22,257 nt of DNA from JBKBXU01 sp046313675. GTDB lineage: Bacteria; Bacteroidota; Bacteroidia; Cytophagales; Cytophagaceae. Position 1 is the first letter of the stretch; every line of letters starts with the position of its first letter. The position numbers were made by a program, and so were the translations under genes. This document shows positions 5,801-14,512 of this stretch, piece by piece. Below the pieces are notes generated by a model. That model ran no database searches, was not told where the DNA came from, and saw nothing but the letters and a program-made list of their open reading frames with translations. The DNA lies in contig JBKBXU010000031.1 in the NCBI GenBank assembly GCA_046313675.1, positions 1 to 22,257 of the forward strand. The letters run 5' to 3'.

Positions 5801-7099
5801 TCCAAACTCGGTATTTAGGTTTGGATCCGTGGAGGGCAGTTGTTGTATGGTTTGCTTGACCTTTAAGGCTTCCCCGGAATCTTCTGTTTCCTCTCCTTCT
5901 GTGGATGGCTTAGGTGTTGGTGTAGGGGGAAGTGCCGGTTTCTCTGAACCGATCTCATGTTCTTCCGGTGCTTTTGCTACCTCGCTTGCCCCTTCAGGTT
6001 TATTTTCTGGAACTTCCCCTTCCGGTGTATAAGCTTCTTTGCCGACATTTTCTTCAGGCTGTTCTTTTACCGGTAGTCCCGTAGGTTGTTCTATTTCGGG
6101 AAGGCTATCCTTGAGGCCATCTGTTTCTTTCTGGTTAATTTCCTGAGCTGCTTCATTTATGTTGAAAGCCTCTTCCACGAATTGTGTCGGTGGCAGTTGT
6201 CCCAGCGATTGTGCATAAGCATCGCTGCTTGATTTATCCGTTAAGGCCTTTGCTTTAGCTCCTCCATTTGCCTCTCCACCTGTCTCTCCCTGTTCTCCTT
6301 CAGCTTGCAAACCTCCTTCTTCTGTGGATGACTTTTCTTTTGTTGCTTCTGCTTCTGCCTTTGTTTTGGCAGGGGAAGGGGCTGGCTCTGTTTCCGGAGT
6401 TTGAGAATCTGTTGTTTCTTCCCCGGTTATATTTTCTGGGCTTGCAGTTGCTCCTTCCTGATCTGTACCGGGCGTCTCATTTGTGGGAACTTCCGGTTCC
6501 GAAATAATTTCCTCTTGTATTGACGAAGCCTTAGGTTCGAGTCGTTCTTTTTGGATTATAACTGCCAGACTGGCCTTTGGGAAATGCCCCTTAACCAGAG
6601 CTACAAATTCAGCGGTTCCATATTCAAAGCCTTTCTTCTTTCGGGTTTTTTCTATGTGGTTTAGAAGTACATTGATTTCCCTGCTTTGAAACTTTGGAAC
6701 TTTTAGCCGCTGCATCATTTTTCGGAATTCATAAAATTCCTTTCTAGCCCTTTTTTCCAGCTCTTTGGCATATTCTTTCTCCAGGTCCTCCAGCGATGGC
6801 GTATTTTTCTTCCCTGCTGGTTTTGTTTTTTTGTCTGGCTCCTGAGCCGGGCTTGCTTGAGTAGCCTCAGGGCCAACTGAAGAAGAAAATTCCTCCTCCA
6901 GCCCTTCTGCATCGGTAATAACTTCAAAATTGGAAGGATTTTCTAAAAAAGCCTCAACGGACACAGCATATTCTGCGGATTCCAGATCCTCATTGATGGG
7001 ATCTGTTGTCATCGCATAGGGGTCAAGGTCTACCTCTCCGAAAAAATCGCTGTAGTCTTCTTCTCTTGACTTGGGCCGCTCAATTAAAAAATCTTTCAT
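2879..7099 (-). CDS. eCIS-linked polymorphic toxin / candidate effector
   Basis: I chose ATG 7099 (1406 aa) over an in-frame TTG one codon upstream; it lies four bases after the ATPase stop. Residues below count from that TTG, so subtract one. Residues 1-100 are acidic. Residues 104-190 form a basic helical segment, possibly a conserved head or loading region. Residues 195-520 are a disordered stretch rich in Pro, Glu, Ser and Thr. Residues 520-660 are a charged coiled coil. Residues 665-825 are a run of amphipathic Ala/Leu-rich helices. Residues 840-970 are acidic linker. Hydrophobic helices lie near 995-1018, 1019-1044 and 1059-1084. Residues 1086-1175 are a basic Ala/Gly/Lys linker. The variable tip is about 1185-1407 and ends with an RN..K...R..M then Y.NP.GP..E.L..KYG.W pattern that I recall from Rhs/WapA-type tips of unknown activity. 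No DUF4157 HExxH motif is seen. The tip is visibly more AT-rich than the core. It is the likely cargo of the injection particle. A structural or anchoring role for the membrane helices is possible. Confidence 0.7.
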   Translation of the reverse strand: MKDFLIERPKSREEDYSDFFGEVDLDPYAMTTDPINEDLESAEYAVSVEAFLENPSNFEVITDAEGLEEEFSSSVGPEATQASPAQEPDKKTKPAGKKNTPSLEDLEKEYAKELEKRARKEFYEFRKMMQRLKVPKFQSREINVLLNHIEKTRKKKGFEYGTAEFVALVKGHFPKASLAVIIQKERLEPKASSIQEEIISEPEVPTNETPGTDQEGATASPENITGEETTDSQTPETEPAPSPAKTKAEAEATKEKSSTEEGGLQAEGEQGETGGEANGGAKAKALTDKSSSDAYAQSLGQLPPTQFVEEAFNINEAAQEINQKETDGLKDSLPEIEQPTGLPVKEQPEENVGKEAYTPEGEVPENKPEGASEVAKAPEEHEIGSEKPALPPTPTPKPSTEGEETEDSGEALKVKQTIQQLPSTDPNLNTEFGEKPELSLEGQADPAQNEHFKEESDQETLEEKAKADAELSKEFGENEVYPEIETEMLKVDMELSEPEIPGEVELEELGDISGDVREAFDEQALQTLEADRQVEIEKAMEAKADMEASMEEERALTDERIAEETEAAREKQEEEQAKARSEVDKNRQEWQAENEAVMEEYRTDSEKERERVQGEITEEVDSANQQIDTQIADAEHQVSSEQERANREAKEERNRAERKETGFWGKLTNAVTSFFDAIKSALNTIFDALRAIVKSIIEMAKKAINAVIDSVRNLVIGLIKAFGELLKALVSIALAAFPTLRDRFLAAIDAVIQIACDVVNAIAEGLKNLVNTLLDALGAALDFILAAYQKMYNMILEALEFIAAGMINILNGIANLVKAAGDMKGNFWGQLSEELLGMDVTQPLPNERPAPGAEAAIAESMVESGEISSSEMEIAERSTLSESDVSVEPVPDDFELEPELMAQLSELPDGGSYEMETGEGSPEEVDRLRQEALTGESSEPESDSSGAEMGELTPQTEVGEEQEMVGPFAGPGERLSHLAGEMRKGITAWWNDNKVVIITAVVAVVLGLILANLLTGGAIMAALPLLLQIVGVFFTGLSLVNAAKYFGKYLGQSFPGNIIEGAVALARAVAILAVELVFSLLFGFKGALKGAKSVAKHGVKGAAKSGAKAAKASVVNTAKTSGQKLAGSVAGRASRATFRNGKMVLSGVRKGAGRGAKNLGALAKKLASRLKLKKIKIERRRMRFFIFGQFNPWVLLASGEIREVNIKRGDTIGTHGRFKLKNSDGMVDGTIVGRNTKKSKRVLELDNLSTEARKVKFREKLPDGIEVNPKGVYGYTSRNNSRYAKSDFSNVEMVTRNRNIRLEYLKQTKELESAISLMRTQKKSPEQIAKHVVEQRNLQKISARKHMLPDEIKNLEAGNLKRYNNPVGPSPEDLFKKYGDWETVIQKSMQKDPEINLLLGIKTKLF
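3710..3847 (-). repeat. Effector linker segment duplicated at 1721-1858
   Basis: This is the intact partner of the decayed copy. It codes for the Ala/Gly/Lys linker immediately after the last hydrophobic helix and before the toxin tip. A homologous exchange through it would replace everything downstream, meaning the last roughly 275 residues and the following immunity gene. Homology to the copy ends abruptly on both sides. Confidence 0.85.
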
Positions 7100-7103
7100 C
7101 AAA

Positions 7104-8522
7104 CTATTTATGCTTGCCTTCTTTTAAAAGTTCTTGTTGTATAAATGGCTCCAGAATACCTTTGGTCAGGGTATAGCTTTGTCTGCTTATAGCCTCAATG
7201 CAGGATAGCTTTATCACATTGGCAATGTTGGCTCCGGTCAAAGAATGTTTTTCCGCAAGCTTTACAGGCAAGTCTTCCGGCTCATAAGAGAAGGCAGGGG
7301 GAACAGCTTTATTCCATAATATTTCTCTTAACTCTTTGTCAGGCGGTGGTATGAAGATTGAGGTAAGAATCCTCCTTTTGAAAGCATCGTCAAGGTTCTG
7401 TTTAAAGTTGCTCGCCAGTATGACAAGTCCCTGGAATTGCTCGATCTTTTGTAACAGGTAAGCTACTTCCTGATTGGCATACCGATCTTTGGCATCTTGC
7501 ACTTCGGTTCTTTTGCCAAAAAGGGCATCGGCTTCGTCAAAGAACAGGATGCATTTTTTGCCTTCGAGTTTGTTAAATATTTTCTCTAAGTTTTTCTCGG
7601 TTTCTCCGATGTACTTACTTACTACTCTGGCCAGGTTAACGGCATATACTTCTACGTTTAGAAATTTTCCGATGACTGACACGGTCATGGTCTTACCTGT
7701 TCCGGGAGGGCCGTAAAGCATTACCACATAACCGGGACGGAGGATTCGTTTGTTTTCTTCGTCTCCAAAAAGTGTATCATAGTATTTTACAAAATTCATA
7801 GGCCCTTGAAGCTGCTCCATGGTAGCAGGTTTAAGGATAAGGTCTTCCAGCGTTTTACTTGTGGTCAATAGGGTAGCAGGGAAATCTTCTGATTCCTCAA
7901 AATGTGGTTTCTTCCCTGTATTCAGGTAATTGTAATAAGCCAGGTCTAATTCAATGACCTGGTGCAATGGGTGGTCAAAACCTGGTTTTATTGATTTTCT
8001 TTTAATGATTTGCTCCTTAAAAAGGATGCTGCCCATTATTTGTTGGAAATAAATACCCGCTTTTGTATCATTCTGTCCGGCAAGTAAAAAAATGAGGGTT
8101 TGGAGCGTAGGGACAAATTTCCCATCGGTATTATCTACTACTCCTCCATATTCCCTGGTGCGCATTCTTGTTTCCTTGTTAGGCAGAAGGAATACATCCA
8201 ATATGCCGGGCTTGAACTGTGCTGTATAGGTAAGGAGCAAGAGGAGTTTTTCAGCATTGGATAACTGATACGCAAGAGCCAGTTTCCCAAGAGAAGTTTT
8301 CATGGAAAGCTCCGGAATATCCGCAATTTTTTCAAAGATGTTACCTCTGTTTTCTTTGGTTTTATCACATCGGAAACGGATTATCTGGCTCAGCCAGTTA
8401 ATGCCTTCTCCCAAGGCCGTAAGGTTATCTGTTACAGCTTTGAGTCCTTCTTCTGTAACAGGAGTTGGATTAGAAAACGTTTGTTCGCCGGTTTTGACTG
8501 CTTGCCTGGTTTCAAGCTCCAT
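7104..8522 (-). CDS. AAA+ ATPase of the injection system (Afp15/Pvc15-like)
   Basis: A 472-aa cytosolic ATPase. The C-terminal AAA+ module shows Walker A GPPGTGKT (about residues 271-278), Walker B ILFFDEAD (about 325-332), sensor-1 LASN (about 369-372) and an arginine-finger region DDAFKRR (about 378-384). The N-terminal 230 residues are the family-specific helical domain. It has the full set of catalytic residues. Afp15/Pvc15 proteins belong to the core eCIS set and are needed for particle assembly or cargo loading. It is separated from the tape measure gene by a 270-base gap but lies four bases from the effector ATG, so ATPase and effector probably share a transcript. It could be confused with other AAA+ proteins, but context and length fit Afp15 well. 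Confidence 0.93.
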   Translation of the reverse strand: MELETRQAVKTGEQTFSNPTPVTEEGLKAVTDNLTALGEGINWLSQIIRFRCDKTKENRGNIFEKIADIPELSMKTSLGKLALAYQLSNAEKLLLLLTYTAQFKPGILDVFLLPNKETRMRTREYGGVVDNTDGKFVPTLQTLIFLLAGQNDTKAGIYFQQIMGSILFKEQIIKRKSIKPGFDHPLHQVIELDLAYYNYLNTGKKPHFEESEDFPATLLTTSKTLEDLILKPATMEQLQGPMNFVKYYDTLFGDEENKRILRPGYVVMLYGPPGTGKTMTVSVIGKFLNVEVYAVNLARVVSKYIGETEKNLEKIFNKLEGKKCILFFDEADALFGKRTEVQDAKDRYANQEVAYLLQKIEQFQGLVILASNFKQNLDDAFKRRILTSIFIPPPDKELREILWNKAVPPAFSYEPEDLPVKLAEKHSLTGANIANVIKLSCIEAISRQSYTLTKGILEPFIQQELLKEGKHK

Positions 8523-8792
8523 GTGGTGAAAGTTTTGATGGGAAAAAGTTTGTGCTAAAATATGAATTTACATGTTATTAATGAAGTAATTGTGGAGTTT
8601 TTAGTGTAGGAATTTGAGGCGTAAGGCATAAGGCGTAAGTAATAAGTTTTGAGCAGAGAAAAATGTTAAGTGTTAAGGTTTAAGGTTAAGTGTTAAATGT
8701 TGAGTTAAATTTTAAGTGGACCATCGACTATGGACTATTGACCAGTGTTAAATTTTAAGTGTTAAGTTTTAAGGGTTGAAAAATAAATGCCA
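8523..8792. other. AT-rich low-complexity gap splitting the operon
   Basis: The only sizeable gap in the structural block. It is filled with degenerate repeats of gttaaattttaagtg (8704-8718 and 8747-8761) and taagtgttaa, plus a near-palindromic string ggaccatcgactatggactattgacc (8718-8743) and a taaggcataaggcgtaag run near 8624. Such strings are common between genes in Bacteroidota. No gene is seen. It could hold a promoter for the ATPase-effector pair, but I find no clean Bacteroidota-type -33/-7 pair. Confidence 0.6.
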
Positions 8793-11624
8793 TCAGCTCC
8801 AATCAATCTGGATAAATTTCTCCATCCAGGGAAGTTTGACCATGCCTAATCCCCAGGGCAATCGGTCTATAAGTACATCGTATCCTCTCCGTTCGATTTT
8901 GAGATGGTACGCATTTCCGGTATTGAAGAGCTTACCTTCTCTTTGCAAAAAGGAAACACGGAAATTGTCCGGGGAGGTTTTTTTCAGCACTCCCCAGTTC
9001 TGAATCACTCCACCCAACAGGCTTTCGCTCAATTCCTTTTCTTTGTCTGTTAGGGTAATGTCCCTGTCCAGAGGTGTTTTTAGCTCAATGCCGCAGAAAA
9101 CTTTATTCAGGAGCATGTCATGTTCTGCCGGATTTTCTTCTTTAAAGACTATGTAATGGAGTAGATAGGCTGCCCGTATTTGAGCTTCTTCATCAACAAA
9201 CTTCCTCTTTTCCATGAGTTCCAGATGAGTGAAATATCTTTGGAGAAAGGGGTGCAGCAAGGCCATACCTGAATTATTAATATATACCGGCTCCCCTTTG
9301 TCAAGTTCATTCTTAAAAGTTTTGTGTTTTTGTTCCTCCATTGTTTTCAAATTATTCTCTATTGCTTTCTGAATGTTGTCCATGGTGGCTTTGGAAACTT
9401 CTTTTTTCAGGACATCCATCTCTTCAGGTGTAAATCCCGCAAACATTATAGCGGCAACCTTAGCTGCTTTGCTCAATGCAGTTTTTATAACGTCCTCAAT
9501 AGGGGTATGTATTCCCGTGGGTAATTCCTTATGCTTGACAAAATGTGTAATAATAAATAAAAGCTTTTTATCCTCCAAGGTGGGGGTATCGTCCAACTCC
9601 CGTTTCCCTTTTTCTACGTGCTTTGCTTTTTTCTCCTCGTTTGTAGTAGTTTTCTGCTTTTTTTCCTCATCAGTTTTCTTCCCTGAGCTGATTTCTTCTG
9701 CTTTCCCTTTTTGCTCTTCTGCTTTTTGTTTTTCTTCTACCCTTTGCCGGATAAGTTTAACAGCTTCCGGACGAAGGTATTTTTCCAAAAGTGTTATAGG
9801 TTCTTTGGATAGTACGGGCAATATTTCTTGAATGGTATCCGGAGATTTTTGGATGAATTGGCTCACGGCTTTCATAAGAGGCTCCATTCCTTCTGAGTTG
9901 AGATAGTACCAGGGTAAAGCCTGTTCCGTAATAATGGTATTCAGGAAGGATTTCACAATTACAGCTTCCTGCCTGAACTCCGCAGGTAGGGCATCGAATA
10001 TCTTGGCATGGAAATTTGCTGAAAAATCTGTTTTCAGCAACATCGGCACGATGGGGTCTTTGGAAGTATTTGATCTTTGTACGAGTCGGTGTACAAAATC
10101 ACGATTTTTAATAATCAGACGGGAAATTATTTCTTCAAACTCATGAAGGTCGTTGATACCACTGGAGGAGAATATTATCGCAGGTACATGGGCAAAATTC
10201 AGGTAGTGTATCAATATCCCTATGGCCATTTTTTCTCTCTGTGCCAGCCCCTTCCCTTCAGACGCAAAAGCTTGCTCTACAATCGTCAGTACCTCGTGTT
10301 GGAAAGGAAGGTCAATCAGGGTGGGGGTTTTTAGCTGACCCTTATTTTCTCTTTCATCAATTGGTTGCTCTCCGGCTTTTTCCGATAGTTTGACAATTAA
10401 CTTTTCAAGTTCTTGTTCTTTTATTTTAATGATTCTCTTGCCACTGGTACTAGCCTGAAAAGCTTTGGTGGCCTCTTTTATGCTTGTTTCCGTTTTTTCA
10501 GTTAGCTGTTTAATGAGCTGAAGCACCTTTTCTTCAGAGGGCAAAGCAATATCAGTCAGGGCTTCTTTTATAAAGAGTTCCTTATATATAAATTGTTTTT
10601 TCGGGGATTCATCAATGGCAAACTGCTGAAGCGTAGCAACAAGGTCTTTTGCCAGCTTTACCAGCAACTTACCATCGGGAGATCTTTTTTCTACTATTTT
10701 TTCTATTTCTTCAAAACGCTCTTTAGAAAGTAGGTTTTCTATAATTTCCCTATAAAAGATTTTCGGATCTTCTTTTTTCAGGGCTGCTTTTTCCAGGTCA
10801 TTAAAGATTCGTTGTGTAGCCCCCTTGACTTCAAGTGAGGATATGCTTAATTCTATGAAAGTTTGTTTTGGGCTTAAGAAACCCTCCCTTGCTATTTTGG
10901 GTATGATCAGATCCCAAAAAACTTCCGAATGTTCAGGGTTTTCCAATATAGCTTCCCATATAAGCTGCCTAATAACTTTTTCGGGTAAACGCAGTCCGGA
11001 TAAAGCAATGACCTTTTCTATAATTGGGACTTCCTTAATGGCTTCCGTCTGTTCGGGGAACAGGTTTTTAACATATTGAGGCAGGTCTTCCTGTTTGAAT
11101 TGCAGAATAAACCGCTTCCGGATTTCGGGTGAAGCAGAGAATTCTTTTCTTAAAACAACTTTTTGGTTTTGCTCCAGTTCGTTCAGGATTTTTTTGACCT
11201 GCTCGAAAGAAAAATTTATTTCTCCGGCTTTGGCAAACCAGGGAAGGGCGCCATATTTTAAATAGTATATAAAGGTATTTAGCGCTTCCTGTTTTTCATC
11301 AACAATCAGTACATTCTGATCGGGTAGGAGCTGTTGATCTTGTATAAGTTTTTCAAGGGTTCTCCTTAAGGCCTCCCGAAATGCATAGGGGACATCTTCT
11401 TCAAGGTGGCCCCTGTTAAATTTCCCCAGGTCAATTTCTAATTTATCAATTCGTATAAATGAATTTTTAACTGAAAATTCATTTAATACGTCCTCCAGGA
11501 TTTTAGGAAGCTGTTCTTTTAAGAGGTAATTATACTCTGCAAAAAACTCTTTTGACTCCTCTTCAGGAAGAGAAGTATCCATGTCATAAACGAGTTTGCC
11601 AATAACATGTGCAGGTTTTTTCAT
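8793..11624 (-). CDS. Contractile injection system tape measure protein (Afp14-like)
   Basis: A 943-aa protein with the two conserved ends of the eCIS tape measure family. The N-terminal domain includes FFAEYNYLLKEQLPKILEDVL and IDKLEIDLG (about 28-68). The C-terminal domain starts NNSGMALLHPFLQRYF (about 775) and ends with LPWGLGMVKLPWM and a terminal DWS. Between them are long helical stretches and a very charged Lys/Glu/Gln linker at about 625-675 with repeated EEKK. In Afp14 such a protein sets particle length. Its ATG overlaps the stop of the preceding baseplate gene by one base (TAATG), which signals coupling. The start was taken from that overlap. The first residues do not form a signal peptide, so assembly is cytoplasmic. 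The linker is the part most likely to vary between strains. Confidence 0.92.
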   Translation of the reverse strand: MKKPAHVIGKLVYDMDTSLPEEESKEFFAEYNYLLKEQLPKILEDVLNEFSVKNSFIRIDKLEIDLGKFNRGHLEEDVPYAFREALRRTLEKLIQDQQLLPDQNVLIVDEKQEALNTFIYYLKYGALPWFAKAGEINFSFEQVKKILNELEQNQKVVLRKEFSASPEIRKRFILQFKQEDLPQYVKNLFPEQTEAIKEVPIIEKVIALSGLRLPEKVIRQLIWEAILENPEHSEVFWDLIIPKIAREGFLSPKQTFIELSISSLEVKGATQRIFNDLEKAALKKEDPKIFYREIIENLLSKERFEEIEKIVEKRSPDGKLLVKLAKDLVATLQQFAIDESPKKQFIYKELFIKEALTDIALPSEEKVLQLIKQLTEKTETSIKEATKAFQASTSGKRIIKIKEQELEKLIVKLSEKAGEQPIDERENKGQLKTPTLIDLPFQHEVLTIVEQAFASEGKGLAQREKMAIGILIHYLNFAHVPAIIFSSSGINDLHEFEEIISRLIIKNRDFVHRLVQRSNTSKDPIVPMLLKTDFSANFHAKIFDALPAEFRQEAVIVKSFLNTIITEQALPWYYLNSEGMEPLMKAVSQFIQKSPDTIQEILPVLSKEPITLLEKYLRPEAVKLIRQRVEEKQKAEEQKGKAEEISSGKKTDEEKKQKTTTNEEKKAKHVEKGKRELDDTPTLEDKKLLFIITHFVKHKELPTGIHTPIEDVIKTALSKAAKVAAIMFAGFTPEEMDVLKKEVSKATMDNIQKAIENNLKTMEEQKHKTFKNELDKGEPVYINNSGMALLHPFLQRYFTHLELMEKRKFVDEEAQIRAAYLLHYIVFKEENPAEHDMLLNKVFCGIELKTPLDRDITLTDKEKELSESLLGGVIQNWGVLKKTSPDNFRVSFLQREGKLFNTGNAYHLKIERRGYDVLIDRLPWGLGMVKLPWMEKFIQIDWS

Positions 11625-14512
11625 TACCTGTTTTGATTATACATTCTTATAAGGAATCGTAGTAAATCATTTTTTAATTTTTCTAAAAGTTCAGCATCTT
11701 CTGACTTTGCACATTCACTCATCCAGCCGTAATAGTAGTTTTCAAACTCTTCCATCTCCTGGGGTGAAAGCCAGAAGCATCTTGATGATATATTGGATGG
11801 ACGATGCTCTATAAGCGTGTTTTCTACGATAGACCTGAATTCTTTATCATTCAGACGGGTAGTCCAGTCAGGGAGCATGATACTGATTCTGCAAGAATAA
11901 AAGTCCTCCGGAAGGTGAGGCATGTCTTGAGCTCCTTGAATATAGTATGCTATTTTTTCAGTATAGGGCACTATGTTCTCACTGTCCGACATGAAGCGGA
12001 AAAGGCCCTCCATTCGATCATGCGTTTCTTCTACAGATTCACGAGCTTCGATGCTTATGAGTTTTATTGATCCATCCGGTGTGGAGAATTGAACCTGAAA
12101 GTCCTTTTCCGGTGTGGATTCAACAGAATAGTTGTTGTATGCAGTGACGAACTCCTTCAATCGTTCAACAGTTTTTAAGCGATCGCTGAAATTGTACAGG
12201 CTGGTGCTTTTAAGAAAGGGCTTGCCCGTTTCGTCCAGCATATAGAATCCAAATTTTTTGTCTTTAACATCAGGCCTCAACAGGATATGCTCAAGAAGCT
12301 GCATACCTTCACTCTTAATATTAAGATGTTTGAGGTAATGAATTAATTCCATTGTTGCAATGGAGGCATCGTTTTTATTGTCGTAGGTTCCGGTAAGCAG
12401 CCATGTATTTTCCTGCTCATTTTTAAATACCACAAAATGCGGGGAATCTGTATCAGGAAGTGTTCCTACTTTGTATTTATAAAGGTCTATTCCTTCCCTT
12501 AAAAAACCGGCCATCAAAGTTTTACTCAGAAATGGCAGCGTTTTCTGAAGAAGTTCTTTTTTCCTATTTTCATCATAGCTTACCTCTTCGAGCTCTTCAT
12601 CATCAATAAGGTCAAAATGTTCTTCGATAATTGCCGGGCTAAGCTTTGTGTTCTCAATTCGGCTTTCAAGATCCCAAAGTCGTTTCTTAGATTTAGGGGC
12701 TTCTTCCGGAAGCAGGGTAATATTGTGTTTCCTGTAATGTTCCGTTAAAGATTCTTCCGTATAAAGACTTTCCTGGTTTTCACCTGTATCTTCCTTTTTT
12801 AAGCCTATGCCCAAACCAAGCAGAACGCTTATTTTGGACTCCATCCCTGCCTGATTATTGGAATTTAAAGTGCTTTTACGGTAGTTAAATCCTTTTGCCC
12901 TGTTGCTGTTTATTTCAGGCAAATGCTCCAAAAGTCTCTTCTTCGTTTCAATATGATGAAGCTCAAATTCTTCATCGCTGAAATAATAGTTGAACTGGGA
13001 GAAGGTGTATTGTTTGTAGGATTCACCATGCAATGCCAGGAGGTAATCCAGAAAACGATTTCGTCTGTCCAGGTAATTATCGTTAAGTTTTACCAGTTTA
13101 TCCAGCCCCTTTTTATAGTCTAGGGGGAGTTTCATCTCCTTGATTAGTGGGTCATTTACTTGCAAATCAGGCGTGTTTTTGAACAGTTCTCCTGCGTCCG
13201 GTACTTTTTCCAGCGTTTGATAGAAATAAGTTTGGTTATCTTCCCCTTTGATGGAGAAAAGGTTTTTGGCATTTGATAGTTGAGACAGGTAGTTTACCAT
13301 CAACTGTTCAAAAATCATAAGGTAGCCTTTCAGCTGCTTTGCCTGCGCCAGGCGGGTTTTGTTTCCTGATTGTGGGACACCATAGCTGCTGATACCGTAG
13401 TTGAGCGGGAACTGATTCTGGAAAGAATAATATTCTTCAATTTTAAGCTCCCGCCCTTTAGGGATTTCTATCGTTTCTTCACTTAGGCGGTATACCCTGG
13501 TGTTGACCGACTGTATTTCATTAAGCTTCCTCTTAACCAGGTCATAGTCAACATTGGCATAGGTAAGAGAGCCTTTAAAAAATGAAACCGGAGACTTTTT
13601 TGAATCTTCTTTAATGTTTATTTCAAGACGTGGAATATGTTTTTCATCAATATTTACCTGATTGGTGAAGGTTTCATCGCCGATTTTAATGTAAAGGTTT
13701 TTTACACTGACCACCCCTTTGACCTGCATTATAATTTTGATGATTTCAGAAACCAGGATTTTGTCAGGTTTTGGGGTAAGTTCTGAAGTTTTTATAAATC
13801 CATGTTTCAGAAGGGGACCATTGAATATTTCGTTCAGTTCATAACCTTCTTCAATTAGTTCTTCTAATGAGTAGAAGCGAATTGCAGGGCTGATGAAATT
13901 ATCAACAAGGAAATATATATTGGCAAGGATATTCTCAAGTTCGTCTGTTCCGTCTGTTTCAATGTTTGCATGAATGGTAAAAGGCAGCGGATCCAGAAGT
14001 TTTATAAGTTCTACATCTTCACCAATGTTGCGGTTTTCGCAGTATACATCCCTGATTTTATCAACAATGTTCTTCTTTACCTTTTCGTCTTTAATGTCCT
14101 CATTGAGGTACAAGAGTATTTTGTATAAGCCGTTAAGTGTATTTTCTGAACCTGCAATAGGGGAGAGCCATACGTTTTTTATCTCAAATACAGAGTCAAA
14201 GATTTTTTTCCTGTAATCATCGATGGTTACCGGATTACAGGGTAATATCTGATTGGCTTTAAAAAAAGACTGTTCGGTTTTTTTGTCGTTAAACAAGTGG
14301 TCCTGAATGTCGAAATTTGTCCTATACGCCAAATCGGTCAGGGCGTAGCATACCTGTTCGAGTATGGTTACTCCCGGATCGTGTTCGTTGTAATCGGTCC
14401 AGAAGGCACCGCTCAATTCCTGGATATTTTTAATTCCTTCCGCCCTTAGGAAGTCATAATCAAGACTTGGTTCTTCCTGTTTATCGCGATTTATATATAA
14501 TGGTTTTTCCAT
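11624..14512 (-). CDS. Large baseplate protein, Afp12/Pvc12-like (gp7-like wedge)
   Basis: A 962-aa protein. The N-terminal signature around residues 30-75 (SGAFWTDYNEHDPGVTILEQ followed by ALTDLAYR) is characteristic of Afp12-type baseplate wedge proteins. The C-terminal 100 residues carry a further conserved block (IMLPDWTTR, FRSIVENTLIEHRPSNI, CFWLSPQEMEEFE), as expected for that family. It partners the J-like protein encoded upstream to form the baseplate wedges. Its ATG follows directly on the stop of the 69-aa gene (TAAATG) and its stop overlaps the tape measure start by one base, so it is in the middle of a coupled operon. Length is within the usual range. No frameshift or missing block is seen. 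Confidence 0.9.
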   Translation of the reverse strand: MEKPLYINRDKQEEPSLDYDFLRAEGIKNIQELSGAFWTDYNEHDPGVTILEQVCYALTDLAYRTNFDIQDHLFNDKKTEQSFFKANQILPCNPVTIDDYRKKIFDSVFEIKNVWLSPIAGSENTLNGLYKILLYLNEDIKDEKVKKNIVDKIRDVYCENRNIGEDVELIKLLDPLPFTIHANIETDGTDELENILANIYFLVDNFISPAIRFYSLEELIEEGYELNEIFNGPLLKHGFIKTSELTPKPDKILVSEIIKIIMQVKGVVSVKNLYIKIGDETFTNQVNIDEKHIPRLEINIKEDSKKSPVSFFKGSLTYANVDYDLVKRKLNEIQSVNTRVYRLSEETIEIPKGRELKIEEYYSFQNQFPLNYGISSYGVPQSGNKTRLAQAKQLKGYLMIFEQLMVNYLSQLSNAKNLFSIKGEDNQTYFYQTLEKVPDAGELFKNTPDLQVNDPLIKEMKLPLDYKKGLDKLVKLNDNYLDRRNRFLDYLLALHGESYKQYTFSQFNYYFSDEEFELHHIETKKRLLEHLPEINSNRAKGFNYRKSTLNSNNQAGMESKISVLLGLGIGLKKEDTGENQESLYTEESLTEHYRKHNITLLPEEAPKSKKRLWDLESRIENTKLSPAIIEEHFDLIDDEELEEVSYDENRKKELLQKTLPFLSKTLMAGFLREGIDLYKYKVGTLPDTDSPHFVVFKNEQENTWLLTGTYDNKNDASIATMELIHYLKHLNIKSEGMQLLEHILLRPDVKDKKFGFYMLDETGKPFLKSTSLYNFSDRLKTVERLKEFVTAYNNYSVESTPEKDFQVQFSTPDGSIKLISIEARESVEETHDRMEGLFRFMSDSENIVPYTEKIAYYIQGAQDMPHLPEDFYSCRISIMLPDWTTRLNDKEFRSIVENTLIEHRPSNISSRCFWLSPQEMEEFENYYYGWMSECAKSEDAELLEKLKNDLLRFLIRMYNQNR

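Noticed and set aside
2879..7099. DUF4157-type (HExxH) eCIS core domain in the effector
   Set aside because: I read the whole protein and saw no HExxH motif; the link to the eCIS rests on gene position and architecture only.
8523..8582. Bacteroidota promoter upstream of the ATPase (tattttag on the minus strand as a -7 box)
   Set aside because: The box has a mismatch to TAnnTTTG and no TTTG/TTG lies at the expected distance upstream.
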